Shown here in pieces: positions 47,223-57,583 of a DNA stretch of 64,000 bases (positions within the stretch are counted from its first letter, which is position 1; each line of letters opens with the position of its first letter). The notes beneath the pieces are model-generated. The model was not told the DNA's origin, searched no databases, and saw nothing but the letters and a program-made list of their open reading frames with translations. The position numbers and the translations under genes are program-made. Source of the stretch: Sialis fuliginosa (lineage: Eukaryota > Arthropoda > Insecta > Megaloptera > Sialidae); contig OY540811.1 of assembly GCA_961205875.1 (NCBI GenBank), positions 34,441,340-34,505,339 on the forward strand, given 5' to 3'.

Positions 47223-47690
47223 ATGGAAGCTAGGGTAACAAAATATAAATTGTTACCCTTTAGGCACGCTCAATCAGAAACTTTATTTTCTGATGAGAAA
47301 ATGTTCCTTTTACAGGACGCCCACAATCAACAGAATGGTATATTCTGTTTCTCTGGTTGTTGTTCCTAAATGTAAATAACGTTTCCAGAATGTCTCTCGT
47401 GTAATTGTTTGGGGAGCATTATCAAAAAAAAATCAAATTACCGTTACACTTTATAGAGCCAGGGGTAAAAGCTTATCAAAATGACTATATCGAAACTGTT
47501 TTAAAGAAGCATTTGCTACCCTATCCCAAGGACTATTATTGCGAAGACTATTATTGCTTTCAGCAAGACTCAATTCCTGCACATTATGCAAAAAAAAACA
47601 ATTGAGTGGTTACAAATGTCACTGTCATAGTTTCCTCAAAATTCACTCATTTATTTGACACCAATAAAACTGGGAACTCTGTATATTCGT
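47223..47690 (+). pseudogene. Tc1/mariner-group transposase relic
   Basis: From an ATG (MEARVTKYK), shifting frames give LFSDEKMFLLQDAHNQQNG, then MFGEHYQKK, IKLPLHFIEPGVKAYQNDYI and CFQQDSIPAHYAKK, then text resembling WPPxSPDLxPI. These are the first and second catalytic aspartate regions (SDEK, QQDS) and part of the third-region context of the mariner/pogo DDE/D transposase. The gene is much shorter than the usual ~340 codons: most of the DNA-binding N-terminal half is missing and several frameshifts and stops interrupt the rest. Its terminal repeats were not found. It ends only 30 bp from the stop of the galactosyltransferase pseudogene. Confidence 0.75.
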
Positions 47691-47718
47691 CATCAAAAAC
47701 ATAATTAACATAAAAACA

Positions 47719-48737
47719 CTAAAAATAATATTCTACATTCAAATATATTCTTGGACAAAAATTTCTCGCCACTATATTGTAGGTCTGTGTGGAATTAACA
47801 ATAACCTTCTTACCACTACTCATTTTATTCCAAACATGGAGAGCCTTCGAGGGCAATATTTTCTCCAACACTGACTCTGTTTGTTTTTGATCAAACAGCA
47901 ACTGCCAGTTAGTCCAAGGAATCGGGTAGAACATATAATACGGATATACTTTAACACCTGTACAGTTCAAGTCAATCATATTTTTAATAATATCAGTAGC
48001 ACATAACTTTTTCATAATCTCAGTAATAACTCTTGGTCCGTTATATGCCCAATATTCTCCTTTAAAGTCCTTTACAATCATTTCAAGTGCCTGTTCAACT
48101 GCTTCGTGTCCAGGACCAGTTTTTTGGAACCTTAGTACTGCATTTGCAAGTTGATCGTTTGTTTCATCAACAATAAAATCCAATTCGAGATCTTCTAGAG
48201 TCTGCATCACAACAAAATCTAAATCCATATACGTCCCTCCATACTTCCAAAGTGTCAATAATCGTAACACGTCACTTGTATGTACCGTTTCATAATGAGA
48301 CTTCTTTATAGCTCCAGAATCATACCACTTTTCGATCGGTGTATTTCTGGTGTAATCGTGAACATTCGTATAACATAAATATATATTATTGTAACAAAAG
48401 TGTCACCATATTGCCTTCCAGTTTAAACATTGATGAATTATCAAACGTAGCCAATGCAGTAAACAAAACGTAAACGTCTGAATTTGGGTTCATTTTTGCA
48501 GCACTTTCAACAGCGCAAGCTTGTCTTGTAGTCAATGAAAACCTTCTATTGTGACATGAACTGCATGTAGTTTCTAGGAAGAATATTGCCGGTCTTTTGC
48601 CTGATATAGAACATTCTTGTAGATGAATTCTAGTAGTGGATTGATTCCTAATGCTGTTGAATACCACCAGTAGAAAAAATACCCCAAAAAACTCCTAGAA
48701 TAATTCCATGACGCCCATTTCGAATTTTTCTAAGCAT
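47719..48737 (-). pseudogene. alpha-1,4-galactosyltransferase-like pseudogene (paralogue of 33513..34556)
   Basis: It aligns end to end with the intact gene at roughly nine residues in ten. It keeps the DLD motif, GPRV and HVWNKM and the same stop region. Compared with the intact copy it has a 1 bp insertion within the membrane-anchor codons (near 48690), a 24 bp in-frame loss just after the anchor, and a 2 bp loss near 48397 that shifts the frame before the catalytic core. It therefore cannot make the full protein. Similar 5' flanking DNA indicates segmental duplication rather than retrocopying. A sequencing error at one site would not rescue it, since two shifts exist. Confidence 0.85.
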
Positions 48738-49068
48738 GTTTTTAACTTGAACCCGATGTTAGTTAATTTAGAATTTAATAAAATCTTAAAATCAGACTAT
48801 TCTTTCCTTGTACAATATGTTTGTACTAAAAATGAGAGTAATATTTAATAATATTTTGAATCACTAATTAAAACAATAAATAATGAATGCTTTATCTATA
48901 ATATAAAGTTTATATTAATTTTAATATAAATAATTAGATACCTACTTTTAATATGTAATAAATGTTGATTACTTTATAACGCTTCATTTACACCATAAAT
49001 AAAGTGTTTTTTATTGCATTTTTTAAATTATTTATTTATTTTGTATAGAATAATATTGAAAGTACCTA
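48738..49068. other. 5' flank of the pseudogene
   Basis: AT-rich, with a match near 48945-48985 to the flank of the intact gene. Nothing else was recognised. Confidence 0.5.
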
Positions 49069-50410
49069 CCCGGGAAAAAATTTCAGATCTGAAGTGATCT
49101 CGGTTGATCTTCATTTTGGAACAAATCAGATCTTTTTAGATCTTTGTAGATCGTTGTAGGTCTTTGCAGATAGTTGTAGGTCTCTGTAGATCTTTGTAGA
49201 TCGTGATCTTTGCAGATCGTTGTAGATCGTTGTAGGTCTTTGCAGATAGTTGTAGATATTTGCAGATCGTTATAGATATTTGCAGATCGTGATCTTAATA
49301 GATCGTTGTTGATCTTTGCAGATAGTTGTAGGTCGTTGTAGGTCGTTGCAGATCTTTGTAGATCGCTATTGATCTTTGTAAATCGTTGCAGATCTTTGCA
49401 GATCGTGATCTTTATAGATCATTGTAGATCTTTGCAGATCGTTGTAAATCTTTACAGATCGTTGTTGATCTTTGTAGATCGTTGTACATCATTGCAGATC
49501 GTCGTAGATCGTGAGATTGAAACGTATTGTTTGTATTTTAATCAATTTAAAAAAAATATGTGTATTTGTTATTTTAACAATACGGGCCTTAAATATCACT
49601 TAATACGTGTCTGGACTTTTTTTCATTTTATTAAATTTAATAATAATATCTTATGTTTCTATGCTGTATTAACAGTAAATATTGAATTTTTCTCTGTTTC
49701 GCTACTTATGGTATTCATTATAGAAAATCGTAAATATCTCGACTCCTGTGCTAGATAGAGGGTTGTTTTGCCCCCCATACCCCTGGTATCCCGAAGTATT
49801 TTTCCCGCTGGATCGAATGAGACCAATTACAACCCTTCATCTGTGACAGGGGGTGAGTTGTGAATTTATTTATTAATTTAATACACGGGCCTCAAATATC
49901 ATTCAGTACGTTTCTGTACAATTTTTTTTTAATTGATTAAATTATAAACAAGGTTTCTATATAGTATATGTGTATTTGTTATTTAAGGTAGACAAAAGTT
50001 TATTTATGAATAAGTAGGTACATATTATTATGTAGGTATAATATATAAATATCGCAACATAGCTCTCGCCAACACAGTATTTTCACTTTCATTCGTATAT
50101 AAGCCAAGTCGGATCAGTTAGTAATAAGGTAATACAATACATATATGGTGGTTCTCTTCTCCAGGATTGCTCTTCGAACCCAGTTACTGTGGGAAGTCAA
50201 GCTGTGTGTGTGTACAAAAACATAATCAAATCCCCGATCTACGCAGATCTGTTTTGATCTGTGTTGATCTGTTTTGATCTGTGTTGATCTACGCAGATCA
50301 ACACAGATCTGTGTTGATCTGCGTTGATATGTTCCAAAATGGAGATCAAAACAGATCTGTAAAAATGCAGATCTGATTTGATCACTTTAGATCTGAAATT
50401 TTTTCCCGGG
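49069..50410. mobile_element. element C: TA-flanked element with GATC-rich terminal arrays, 1342 bp
   Basis: Perfect inverted ends (CCCGGGAAAAAATTTCAGAT and its inverse) are flanked by TA. Just inside are arrays of a ~10/20 bp motif: AGATCGTTGTAGATCTTTGC on the left (about 49085-49515) and GATCTGTTTTGATCTGTGTT on the right (about 50240-50400). The core (about 49540-50000) is a diverged single copy of the 408 bp unit of element B, in the orientation of B's right arm. It contains GGGCCTTAAATATCACTTAA and TCGACTCCTGTGCTAGATAG. About 50040-50225 contains unrelated GC-richer sequence with a TATATAAG tract. There is no transposase. Confidence 0.7.
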
Positions 50411-50412
50411 TA

Positions 50413-51177
50413 TATAAATCTACCAATACAATGTACAGAGTGCGGCATTTAAATTGAGAAACAAATAACTCGAAAACAGTGTACTGTCTGGAGTCAACAT
50501 ATTTTTATGTTCAAGGTCACTATAGTATATTTACATTATTTGTGTGTGTGTGTACGTACGTGTCATTTGCCTTCGTTGGGGTGTAAATCGAAGCGTCTTG
50601 ATATGAATATGATCTGAAAGAAAGGATTTTTCGAAATTCAACCAGTACGGGAGTAAAAAGAGTGTAAAAGTTTCTGTGGGTAAAATTTTTTTTTTGGTCG
50701 GATTTACTTGAAACTTAGTATAAATATCTACAATATAAATAATGAAACATGTATATATGTGTCTTAACAGACATTTAAGGGGTGAAAACCGTACTCAAAA
50801 TTTTAATTTTTTAAATATTAATAAATACGTCTACTATAGTCTTTTTCATTTAAGATTGCAAAAAGGATTCTATAAAATTTTCACATAACATGTGACGTTC
50901 TTGAGATATCTTGAAAAAACAAATATTTTGGGATGTCACCCTTCCCCCAGATACACGATTTTGATGATTTTGAAATGGGACCGTCCTCAAGCCAAACCCA
51001 ACCATCCAACCAAGTTTCATTAATATCGGTTCAGTGGTTGAATGAATTATGTGTGTGACAAGGATTCAGGGGACAGACACATAGATAGACAGACAGGCAT
51101 GCAGACACTGAACGAAAAATGTTTGTCGTGATGTGAAACGGAATGATCAATTAAAAATTTTGAAATCGGAGAATAAT
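50413..51177. repeat. spacer with R4-type repeat, inverted
   Basis: About 50630-50760 resembles the AACCCC-unit repeats (GTTGGATTTACTTGAAACTT type). About 50990-51150 is the inverse of the R4 tract at 12060-12245 (GGTTCAGTGGTTGAATGAAT, GGGGACAGACACATAGATAG). No gene was seen. Confidence 0.5.
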
Positions 51178-51700
51178 TTTTATTTCCATGTTCTGAAAGA
51201 AATGGAAGTATTGTAATACCATCGAAAAATCGTGTCCGAGATAATGACAGATTCTGATTGTACTAACTTCAAAACTTAAAGAAAAATTAATTTCCGCATG
51301 GCGGCTGTGCGTGTCTGTGTGTGTGTGTGTCTGTGTGTCTATGCGGATGTAGAATTTTCTTTCGTTCACGATAACTACTGTAAAAATGCACCGATCTGAA
51401 TTATTTTTGGGGAAAATGTTTGTCTCAGTGAGTACTCCAGACCTATTGATTTTGGTGCTAATCGGATTAGGGGTTTTGGAAATATTCGAAATCTTGTAAC
51501 TTTTTTGTCTAAAAAGTGAACATTGCGAGTATTATCCATCTAATTTTGATAAGATTTGGTACATTTGCAGTTCAATTGAATCTAAGGGACATTTTTTATT
51601 TGTATGTGCCTAAACTGCCCTCGAAGGGGTGAAAAACACCCTTAAAATTTGAATTTTAAATACTAATTAATACGTCATTAATTTATGTTGCCTTGGAAAC
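51178..51700 (+). repeat. dispersed repeat R1, copy 3
   Basis: The R1 landmarks are present in the same order as in 13554..14135: ACTTCCATGTT-type start, ATCGTGTCCGAGATAATGAC, GCATGGCGGCTGTGCGTGTC and TGAGTACTCCAGACCTATTG. The far end is lost. Confidence 0.7.
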
Positions 51701-51806
51701 AAATGCAACTAAATTCAGATTGTTCTAACAATAAGTCAACTACGAGTATAATATTATATCCTATTCGATTATTTTGTATTTTTGATATTTGTATAGATTG
51801 TAAATA

Positions 51807-52689
51807 CAGGGTGGCGCAACGAAAACGAAACGGTCGCGTTTTTGGTCAGTTTTAACTGACCAAAAACGCTCGAACACGTCGATTTTGCTTTCAAGGGGGA
51901 CATCTTTTGCAATAAAATTTTTGCAAGAATCTTTTCAACCCTTTGCGTTATGAGCACAACCCTTAAAATTTTAAATAGCATGATAGGGCAAGTGATCCCT
52001 CATTTGAAAGTTTTTTTCATTCTAAACAAGGTGCTTTTTGTTTTTTTCAAATCTGTTGAATTTTAGTCAATTTATTTACATTTGTAGTTCAATGAATGCA
52101 TTTATTTTCTGATCAACAAAACAACAATTTACAACTAAAATTCAAAACAAAGTAGGTTTATTATCGAGGAATGTCGCCAACTTACTGCCCAAACGTTTCA
52201 ACAAGTGCGAAATAATTTTGAGCAAAACTTGTATTTTTGTATGAAAGCTAGCGGAGCTCAATTTGAACATTTATTGAATTAATTAAAGTTTTGGATGTTA
52301 GTAAATTTTTGTGAATTATCTGATAAGAAAATAAGCTTACTTTGTTTTGAATTTTAGTTCTGAATGTTTGTTTTGTTGATCAGAAAATAAATGCATTCAT
52401 GGAATTAAAAATGTAAATAAATTGACTAAAATTAAACAGATTTGAAAAAAACAAAAAGCACCTTGTTTAGAATGAAAAAACCTTTCAAATGAGGTATCAC
52501 TTGCCCTATCATGCTATTTAAAATTTTAAGGGTTGTGCTCATAGCGTAGAGGGTTGAAAAGATTCTTGCAAAAATTTTATTGCAAAAGATGTCCCCCTTG
52601 AAAGCAAAATCGACGTGTTCGAGCGTTTTTACAAAATCTTATTTTAACTGACAAAAACGCGACCGTTTCGTTTTCGTTGCGCCACCCTG
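51807..52689. mobile_element. mariner-type foldback element, 883 bp
   Basis: It is flanked by TA and begins CAGGGTGGCGCAACGAAAAC, with the exact inverse at the right end. The arms share GCGTTTTTGGTCAG-type sequence, TCGATTTTGCTTTCAAGGGG and CACCTTGTTTAGAATGA with their inverses. There is no transposase. The left arm has a small extra hairpin, TTTTTGGTCAGTTTTAACTG. Confidence 0.8.
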
Positions 52690-52881
52690 TATATTAACAC
52701 ATTAAAATTATTATTAGTGAATGTTAAAGTTTATTCTTTATTTAGTGCTTAGTGATATTCATATTACGTCATACATATTCTTTTACCGTGTTTCCGATCC
52801 CGTATGTAATTTTTGTTGTTTTACATTTGCTTATAATTTGTTAGAAAATTACATGTATAATTTTCCTATTGTATTAGTATT

Positions 52882-53655
52882 TTACTTCCATGTTCTGAAA
52901 GAAATGGAAGTATTGTAATACTATCGAAAAATCGTGTCCGAGAAAATGACAAATTCTGATTGTACTAACTTCAAAACTTAAAGAAAAGTTAATTTCCGCA
53001 TGGCGGCTGTGCGTGTGTCTGTGTGTCTGTGTGTCTGTCTGTCAGGATGTAGATTTTTTTTTCGTTCACGATAACTACCGTAAAAATGCACCGATCTAAA
53101 TTATTTTTGGGGAAAATGTTTGTCTCAGTGAGTACTCCAGACCTATTGATTTTGGTGCTAATCGGATAAGGGGTTTTGGAAATATTCAAAATTTTGTAAC
53201 TTTTTTCGTCTAAAAAGTGAATATTGCGAGTATTATCTCACTAATTTTGATAAGATTTGGTACATTTGCAGTTCAATTGAATCTAAGGGACATTTATTAT
53301 TTGTACGTGCCTAAACAGCCGTTAAAGGGGTGAAAAACACACTTAAAATTTGAATTTTAAATACTAATATGTCATTAATTCATGTTGCCTTGGAAACAAA
53401 TGCAACTAAATTCAAATTGTCAAATTAGTTTTTCTACGAATGTGAATTATGTCTTTGACAATAGAAAACTAATATTTATGTACAAATGGCAAAAAGAGCT
53501 GTAACCGTTGTAAGTATATATGTTTTTTTAATGTATTACGATATGTATATTCATAGTAGTAGGTTATATAAATAAAATATTTAAAAAAATGTATATTTAA
53601 AAATTATTTAAAAAGATAGAAAGAACATGGAAGTCATGTATGGTTCTCCATACCG
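52882..53655 (+). repeat. dispersed repeat R1, copy 4 (longest)
   Basis: It runs from ACTTCCATGTTCTGAAAGAA to TGGAAGTCATGTATGGTTCT and CCATACCGATATTTTT, so both family ends are present. An extra ~190 bp segment (about 53400-53600) lies before the right end compared with copy 1. Confidence 0.72.
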
Positions 53656-53779
53656 ATATTTTTGAGTTGTGATCAAAATAAAATATTATTGTCAGTATTT
53701 CGTTTTACACTGTCTTTTTTCTAATTTATTTATGTTACAATAATAATGTTTTTATTTAAATAATTAACTATTATAAATT

Positions 53780-53994
53780 AATTAAAGTAGATTAAATCCA
53801 GCCAATAATAGGCGATAACAGAGTCACGTGATCGGCTGGTAGCTGGTAAAGTTGGACATGCGCTACTTTAGTAGCGGCTGCTAAAATCATCAACCAGCTG
53901 GTAAAGCAGCGCTGGTACTGGGTTCACACTACACTACTAGTCCGCTGCTAGCAGCGCTGGTAAACCAGCCTAATGTGACCGCGGCTTTAGCTTC
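53780..53994. repeat. GC-rich repeat with CAGCGCTGGTA motifs
   Basis: GCTGGTAAAGCAGCGCTGGT, GCTGCTAGCAGCGCTGGTAA and several GCTGGT(A/T) words form overlapping direct and inverted repeats. It ends TGTGACCGCGGCTTTAG and may be part of a MITE. It abuts an inverted R1 copy. Confidence 0.4.
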
Positions 53995-54355
53995 AATTAG
54001 TCTTATCAAAATTAGTAAGATAATACTCGCAACGTTCACTTATTTGACGAAAAAAGTTACAAGATTTCGAATATTTCCAAAACCCCTAATTCGATTAGCA
54101 CCAAAATCAATAGGTCTGGAGTATTCACTGAGACAAACATTTTCCCCAAAAATAATTCAGATCGGTGCATTTCTACAGTAGTTATCGTGAACGAAAGAAA
54201 ATTCTACATCCGCACAGACACATGCACAGCCGCCATGCGGAAATTAACTTTTCTTTAAGTTTTGAAGTTAGTACAATCAGAATCTGTCATTATCTCGGAC
54301 ACGATTTTTCGATGGTATTACAATACTTCCATTTCCTTCGGAAAATGGAAGTAAA
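53995..54355 (-). repeat. dispersed repeat R1, inverted copy 5
   Basis: The inverse of R1: TAATACTCGCAACGTTCACT, AATCAATAGGTCTGGAGTAT, CACAGCCGCCATGCGG and ATGGTATTACAATACTTCCA, ending in the ATTTCCTTCGGAAAATGGAA hairpin. Confidence 0.7.
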
Positions 54356-54658
54356 ATACATATACATATTATCACATAAAAGCGGCTTGTGTTTCCAACA
54401 TTTGCCACAATAAATGCACGTATAGTATTTATATAAAAGACGCTGGTGTACATATCTATTGACAATGCACACACAAGTGTCAATGCATGGTGATTGGAAT
54501 GTGTAGTGCACATTGTGGCACATGCCGGCATGTGTGGCTTCGCAAATGTGGGGTAAAAACTGCGTATTTGTAGTTTATACTATAATACTACATGTGTAAT
54601 ATACATACATATAGTAGTTACGTGCGCATTGCGCATGGTAATGATTGTTGAATTATAA
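54356..54658. other. spacer without recognised genes
   Basis: Contains CATGCCGGCATG and several GTGCACA-like words. No gene or shared repeat was seen. Confidence 0.4.
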
Positions 54659-54786
54659 TGCCGTGTTTAGACCAAACAGACAAAACAGTAATGCGGTGTG
54701 TTTTTGACAAAATAGGAACAAACCCTATACCTACACTTTTTAAAACACCGTGTTTCTGTTTTGTCTTTTTGGTCTAAACACGACAT
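54659..54786. mobile_element. short palindromic MITE, copy 2
   Basis: The inverted ends are GCCGTGTTTAGACCAAACAG and TTTTGGTCTAAACACGAC, with CAAAACAGTAATGCGG and its inverse within. It is the same family as 3220..3361, with a better preserved palindrome. Confidence 0.7.
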
Positions 54787-54884
54787 AAAGTTTCATCAGT
54801 GGGTTTTTAACATTTTTATTATCAGGAACTCCTTTTATAAACTTAAGGGGGGAGATCCATTTATAACCTTAAAAATTTTTATTT

Positions 54885-54931
54885 TTACTTTCTTATACCA
54901 TGTATATGAAATACATACAGTATAAGTAAGT
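54885..54931 (+). repeat. dispersed repeat R2, copy 2, left part
   Basis: TTTTTACTTTCTTATACCAT and GTATATGAAAT match the start of R2 at 14684. The repeat is interrupted by element B and resumes at 60457 with TATAGTGAAGCCGATTTTTT. Confidence 0.65.
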
Positions 54932-54942
54932 GATTTGCGGTC

Positions 54943-55348
54943 AATTTATCGTAAACAGTTTATCGTAAAACAGTTTATCGTAAACAGTTCATCGTAAAAC
55001 AATTTACCGAACGAACAATTTATCGTATGAACAATTTACCGTAAGAACAATTTATCGTAAAACAATTTATCGTAAGAACAATTTATCGTATGGACAATTT
55101 ACCGTAAGAACAATTTATCGTAAAACAATTTATCGTAAGAACAATTTATCGTATGGACAATTTACCGTATGAACAATTTATCGTAAAACAATTTATCGTA
55201 AAACAATTTATCGTAGAACAATTTATCGTAAAACAATTTATCGTAAAACAATTTATCGTAAAACAATTTATCGTAAAACAATTTATCGTAAAACAATTTA
55301 TCGTAGAGCAATTTATCGTAAAACAATTTATCGTAAAACAATTTATGT
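54943..55348. repeat. left 15 bp array of element B
   Basis: About 26 units of ACAATTTATCGTAAA, ACAATTTATCGTAGA or the 16 bp ACAATTTATCGTAAGA. Long frames across it on both strands encode only repeated FIVKQ or KLFYD and are not genes. Confidence 0.88.
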
Positions 55349-55590
55349 ATTATTATTGTCACAGACTCCACTGGACTTTCTTATACGTATTAAGGTCAAA
55401 TCAATTATGAAAATATTATATAATATATTATTATATAGAAACCTTGTTTTCTAATTTTATCAATTAAAAAAAATGTACAGATGCGTATTAAGTTAGATTT
55501 TAGGCCCAAATTATTAAAATAATAAATACACATTACATATAAATAATATATATAAACCTTATTTATTATTTAATCAATTAAAAAAAATGT

Positions 55591-57583
55591 ACAGAAGCGT
55601 ATTGAGTAATTATTGAGACCCGTGTATTAAACTAATTAATAAACTCACAACTCGCCCCCTGTCACAGATGGAGGGTTGTAACTGGTCTCATTGGATCCGG
55701 CGGGAAAAATACTATAGGATTCTAGGGGAATGGGGGGCAAAACAACCCTCTATCTAGCACAGGAGTCGAGATATTTACGATTTTCTGTAATGAATACCAT
55801 AAGTAGCGAAACAGAAAAATTCAATATTTACAATAAATACTGCATATAAACATAAGATATTATTATTTAATTTAATAGAATGAAATAAAAAGTTCAGGCA
55901 TGTATTAAGTGATATTTTAGGCCCGTATTGTTAAAACAACAAATACACATATGTATATAGAAACCTTGTTTATAATTTAGTCAGTTAAAAATAATTATAC
56001 AGAAGCGTATTGAGTGATTTTTGAGGCCCGTGTATTAAACTAATTAATAAACTCACAACTCGCCCCCTGTCACAGATGGAGGGTTGTAACTGGTCTCATT
56101 GGATCCGGCGGGAAAAATACTATAGGATTCTAGGGGAATGGGGGGCAAAACAACCCTCTATCTAGCACAGGAGTCGAGATATTTACGATTTTCTGTAATG
56201 AATACCATAAGTAGCGAAACAGAAAAATTCAATATTTACAATAAATACTGCATATAAACATAAGATATTATTATTTAATTTAATAGAATGAAATAAAAAG
56301 TTCAGGCATGTATTAAGTGATATTTTAGGCCCGTATTGTTAAAACAACAAATACACATATGTATATAGAAACCTTGTTTATAATTTAGTCAGTTAAAAAT
56401 AATTATACAGAAGCGTATTGAGTGATTTTTGAGGCCCGTGTATTAAACTAATTAAAAAACTCACAAATCACCCCCTGTCACAGATGGAGGGTTGTAACTG
56501 GTCTCATTGGATCCGGCGGGAAAAATACTATAGGATTCTAGGGGAATGGGGGGCAAAACAACCCTCTATCTAGCACAGGAGTCGAGATATTTACGATTTT
56601 CTGTAATGAATACCATAAGTAGCGAAACAGAAAAATTCAATATTTACAATAAATACTGCATATAAACATAAGATATTATTATTTAATTTAATAGAATGAA
56701 ATAAAAAGTTCAGGCATGTATTAAGTGATATTTTAGGCCCGTATTGTTAAAACAACAAATACACATATGTATATAGAAACCTTGTTTATAATTTAGTCAG
56801 TTAAAAATAATTATACAGAAGCGTATTGAGTGATTTTTGAGACCCGTGTATTAAACTAATTAATAAACTCACAAATCGCCCCCTGTCACAGATGGAAGGT
56901 TGTAACTGGTCTCATTGGATCCGGCGGGAAAAATACTATAGGATTCTAGGGGAATGGGGGGCAAAACAACCCTCTATCTAGCACAGGAGTCGATATATTT
57001 ACGATTTTCTGTAATGAATACCATAAGTAGCGAAACAGAAAAATTCAATATTTACAATAAATACTGCATATAAACATAAGATATTATTATGTAATTTAAT
57101 AGAATGAAATACAAAGTTCAGGCATGTATTAAGTGATATTTTAGGCCCGTATTGTTAAAACAACAAATACACATATGTATATAGAAACCTTGTTTATAAT
57201 TTAGTCAGTTAAAAATAATTATACAGAAGCGTATTGAGTGATTTTTGAGGCCCGTGTATTAAACTAATTAAAAAACTCACAAATCACCCCCTGTCACAGA
57301 TGGAGGGTTGTAACTGGTCTCATTGGATCCGGCGGGAAAAATACTATAGGATTCTAGGGAGATGGGGGGCAAAACAACCCTCTATCTAGCACAGGAGTCG
57401 AGATATTTACGATTTTCTGTAATGAATACCATAAGTAGCGAAACAGAAAAATTCAATATTTACAATAAATACTGCATATAAACATAAGATATTATTATTT
57501 AATTTAATAGAATGAAATAAAAAGTTCAGGCATGTATTAAGTGATATTTTAGGCCCGTATTGTTAAAACAACAAATACACATA
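55591..57583 (+). repeat. 408 bp tandem array (left of the inserted palindrome)
   Basis: Unit starts (ACAGAAGCGTATTGAG) fall at 55591, 55999, 56407, 56815 and 57223, exactly 408 bp apart each time. The units are nearly identical, with only scattered single-base differences, so amplification or homogenisation was recent. Each holds TGGATCCGGCGGGAAAAATA and GGAGTCGAGATATTTACGAT. Confidence 0.9.

Noticed and set aside
50040-50225. Promoter with TATATAAG and a TCAGT initiator in element C
   Set aside because: The spacing from TATA to the initiator is about 22 bp, short of the usual ~30, and no gene follows.
54943-55348. CRISPR-like array
   Set aside because: The 15 bp units are contiguous with no unique spacers, and the same array recurs inverted at the other end of the element. 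It is a transposon terminal array.
55153-55410. Protein of FIVKQ repeats (and KLFYD on the other strand)
   Set aside because: The frames exist only because 15 bp repeats stay in frame. They are mirrored at 60000-60227 and have no other coding signals.
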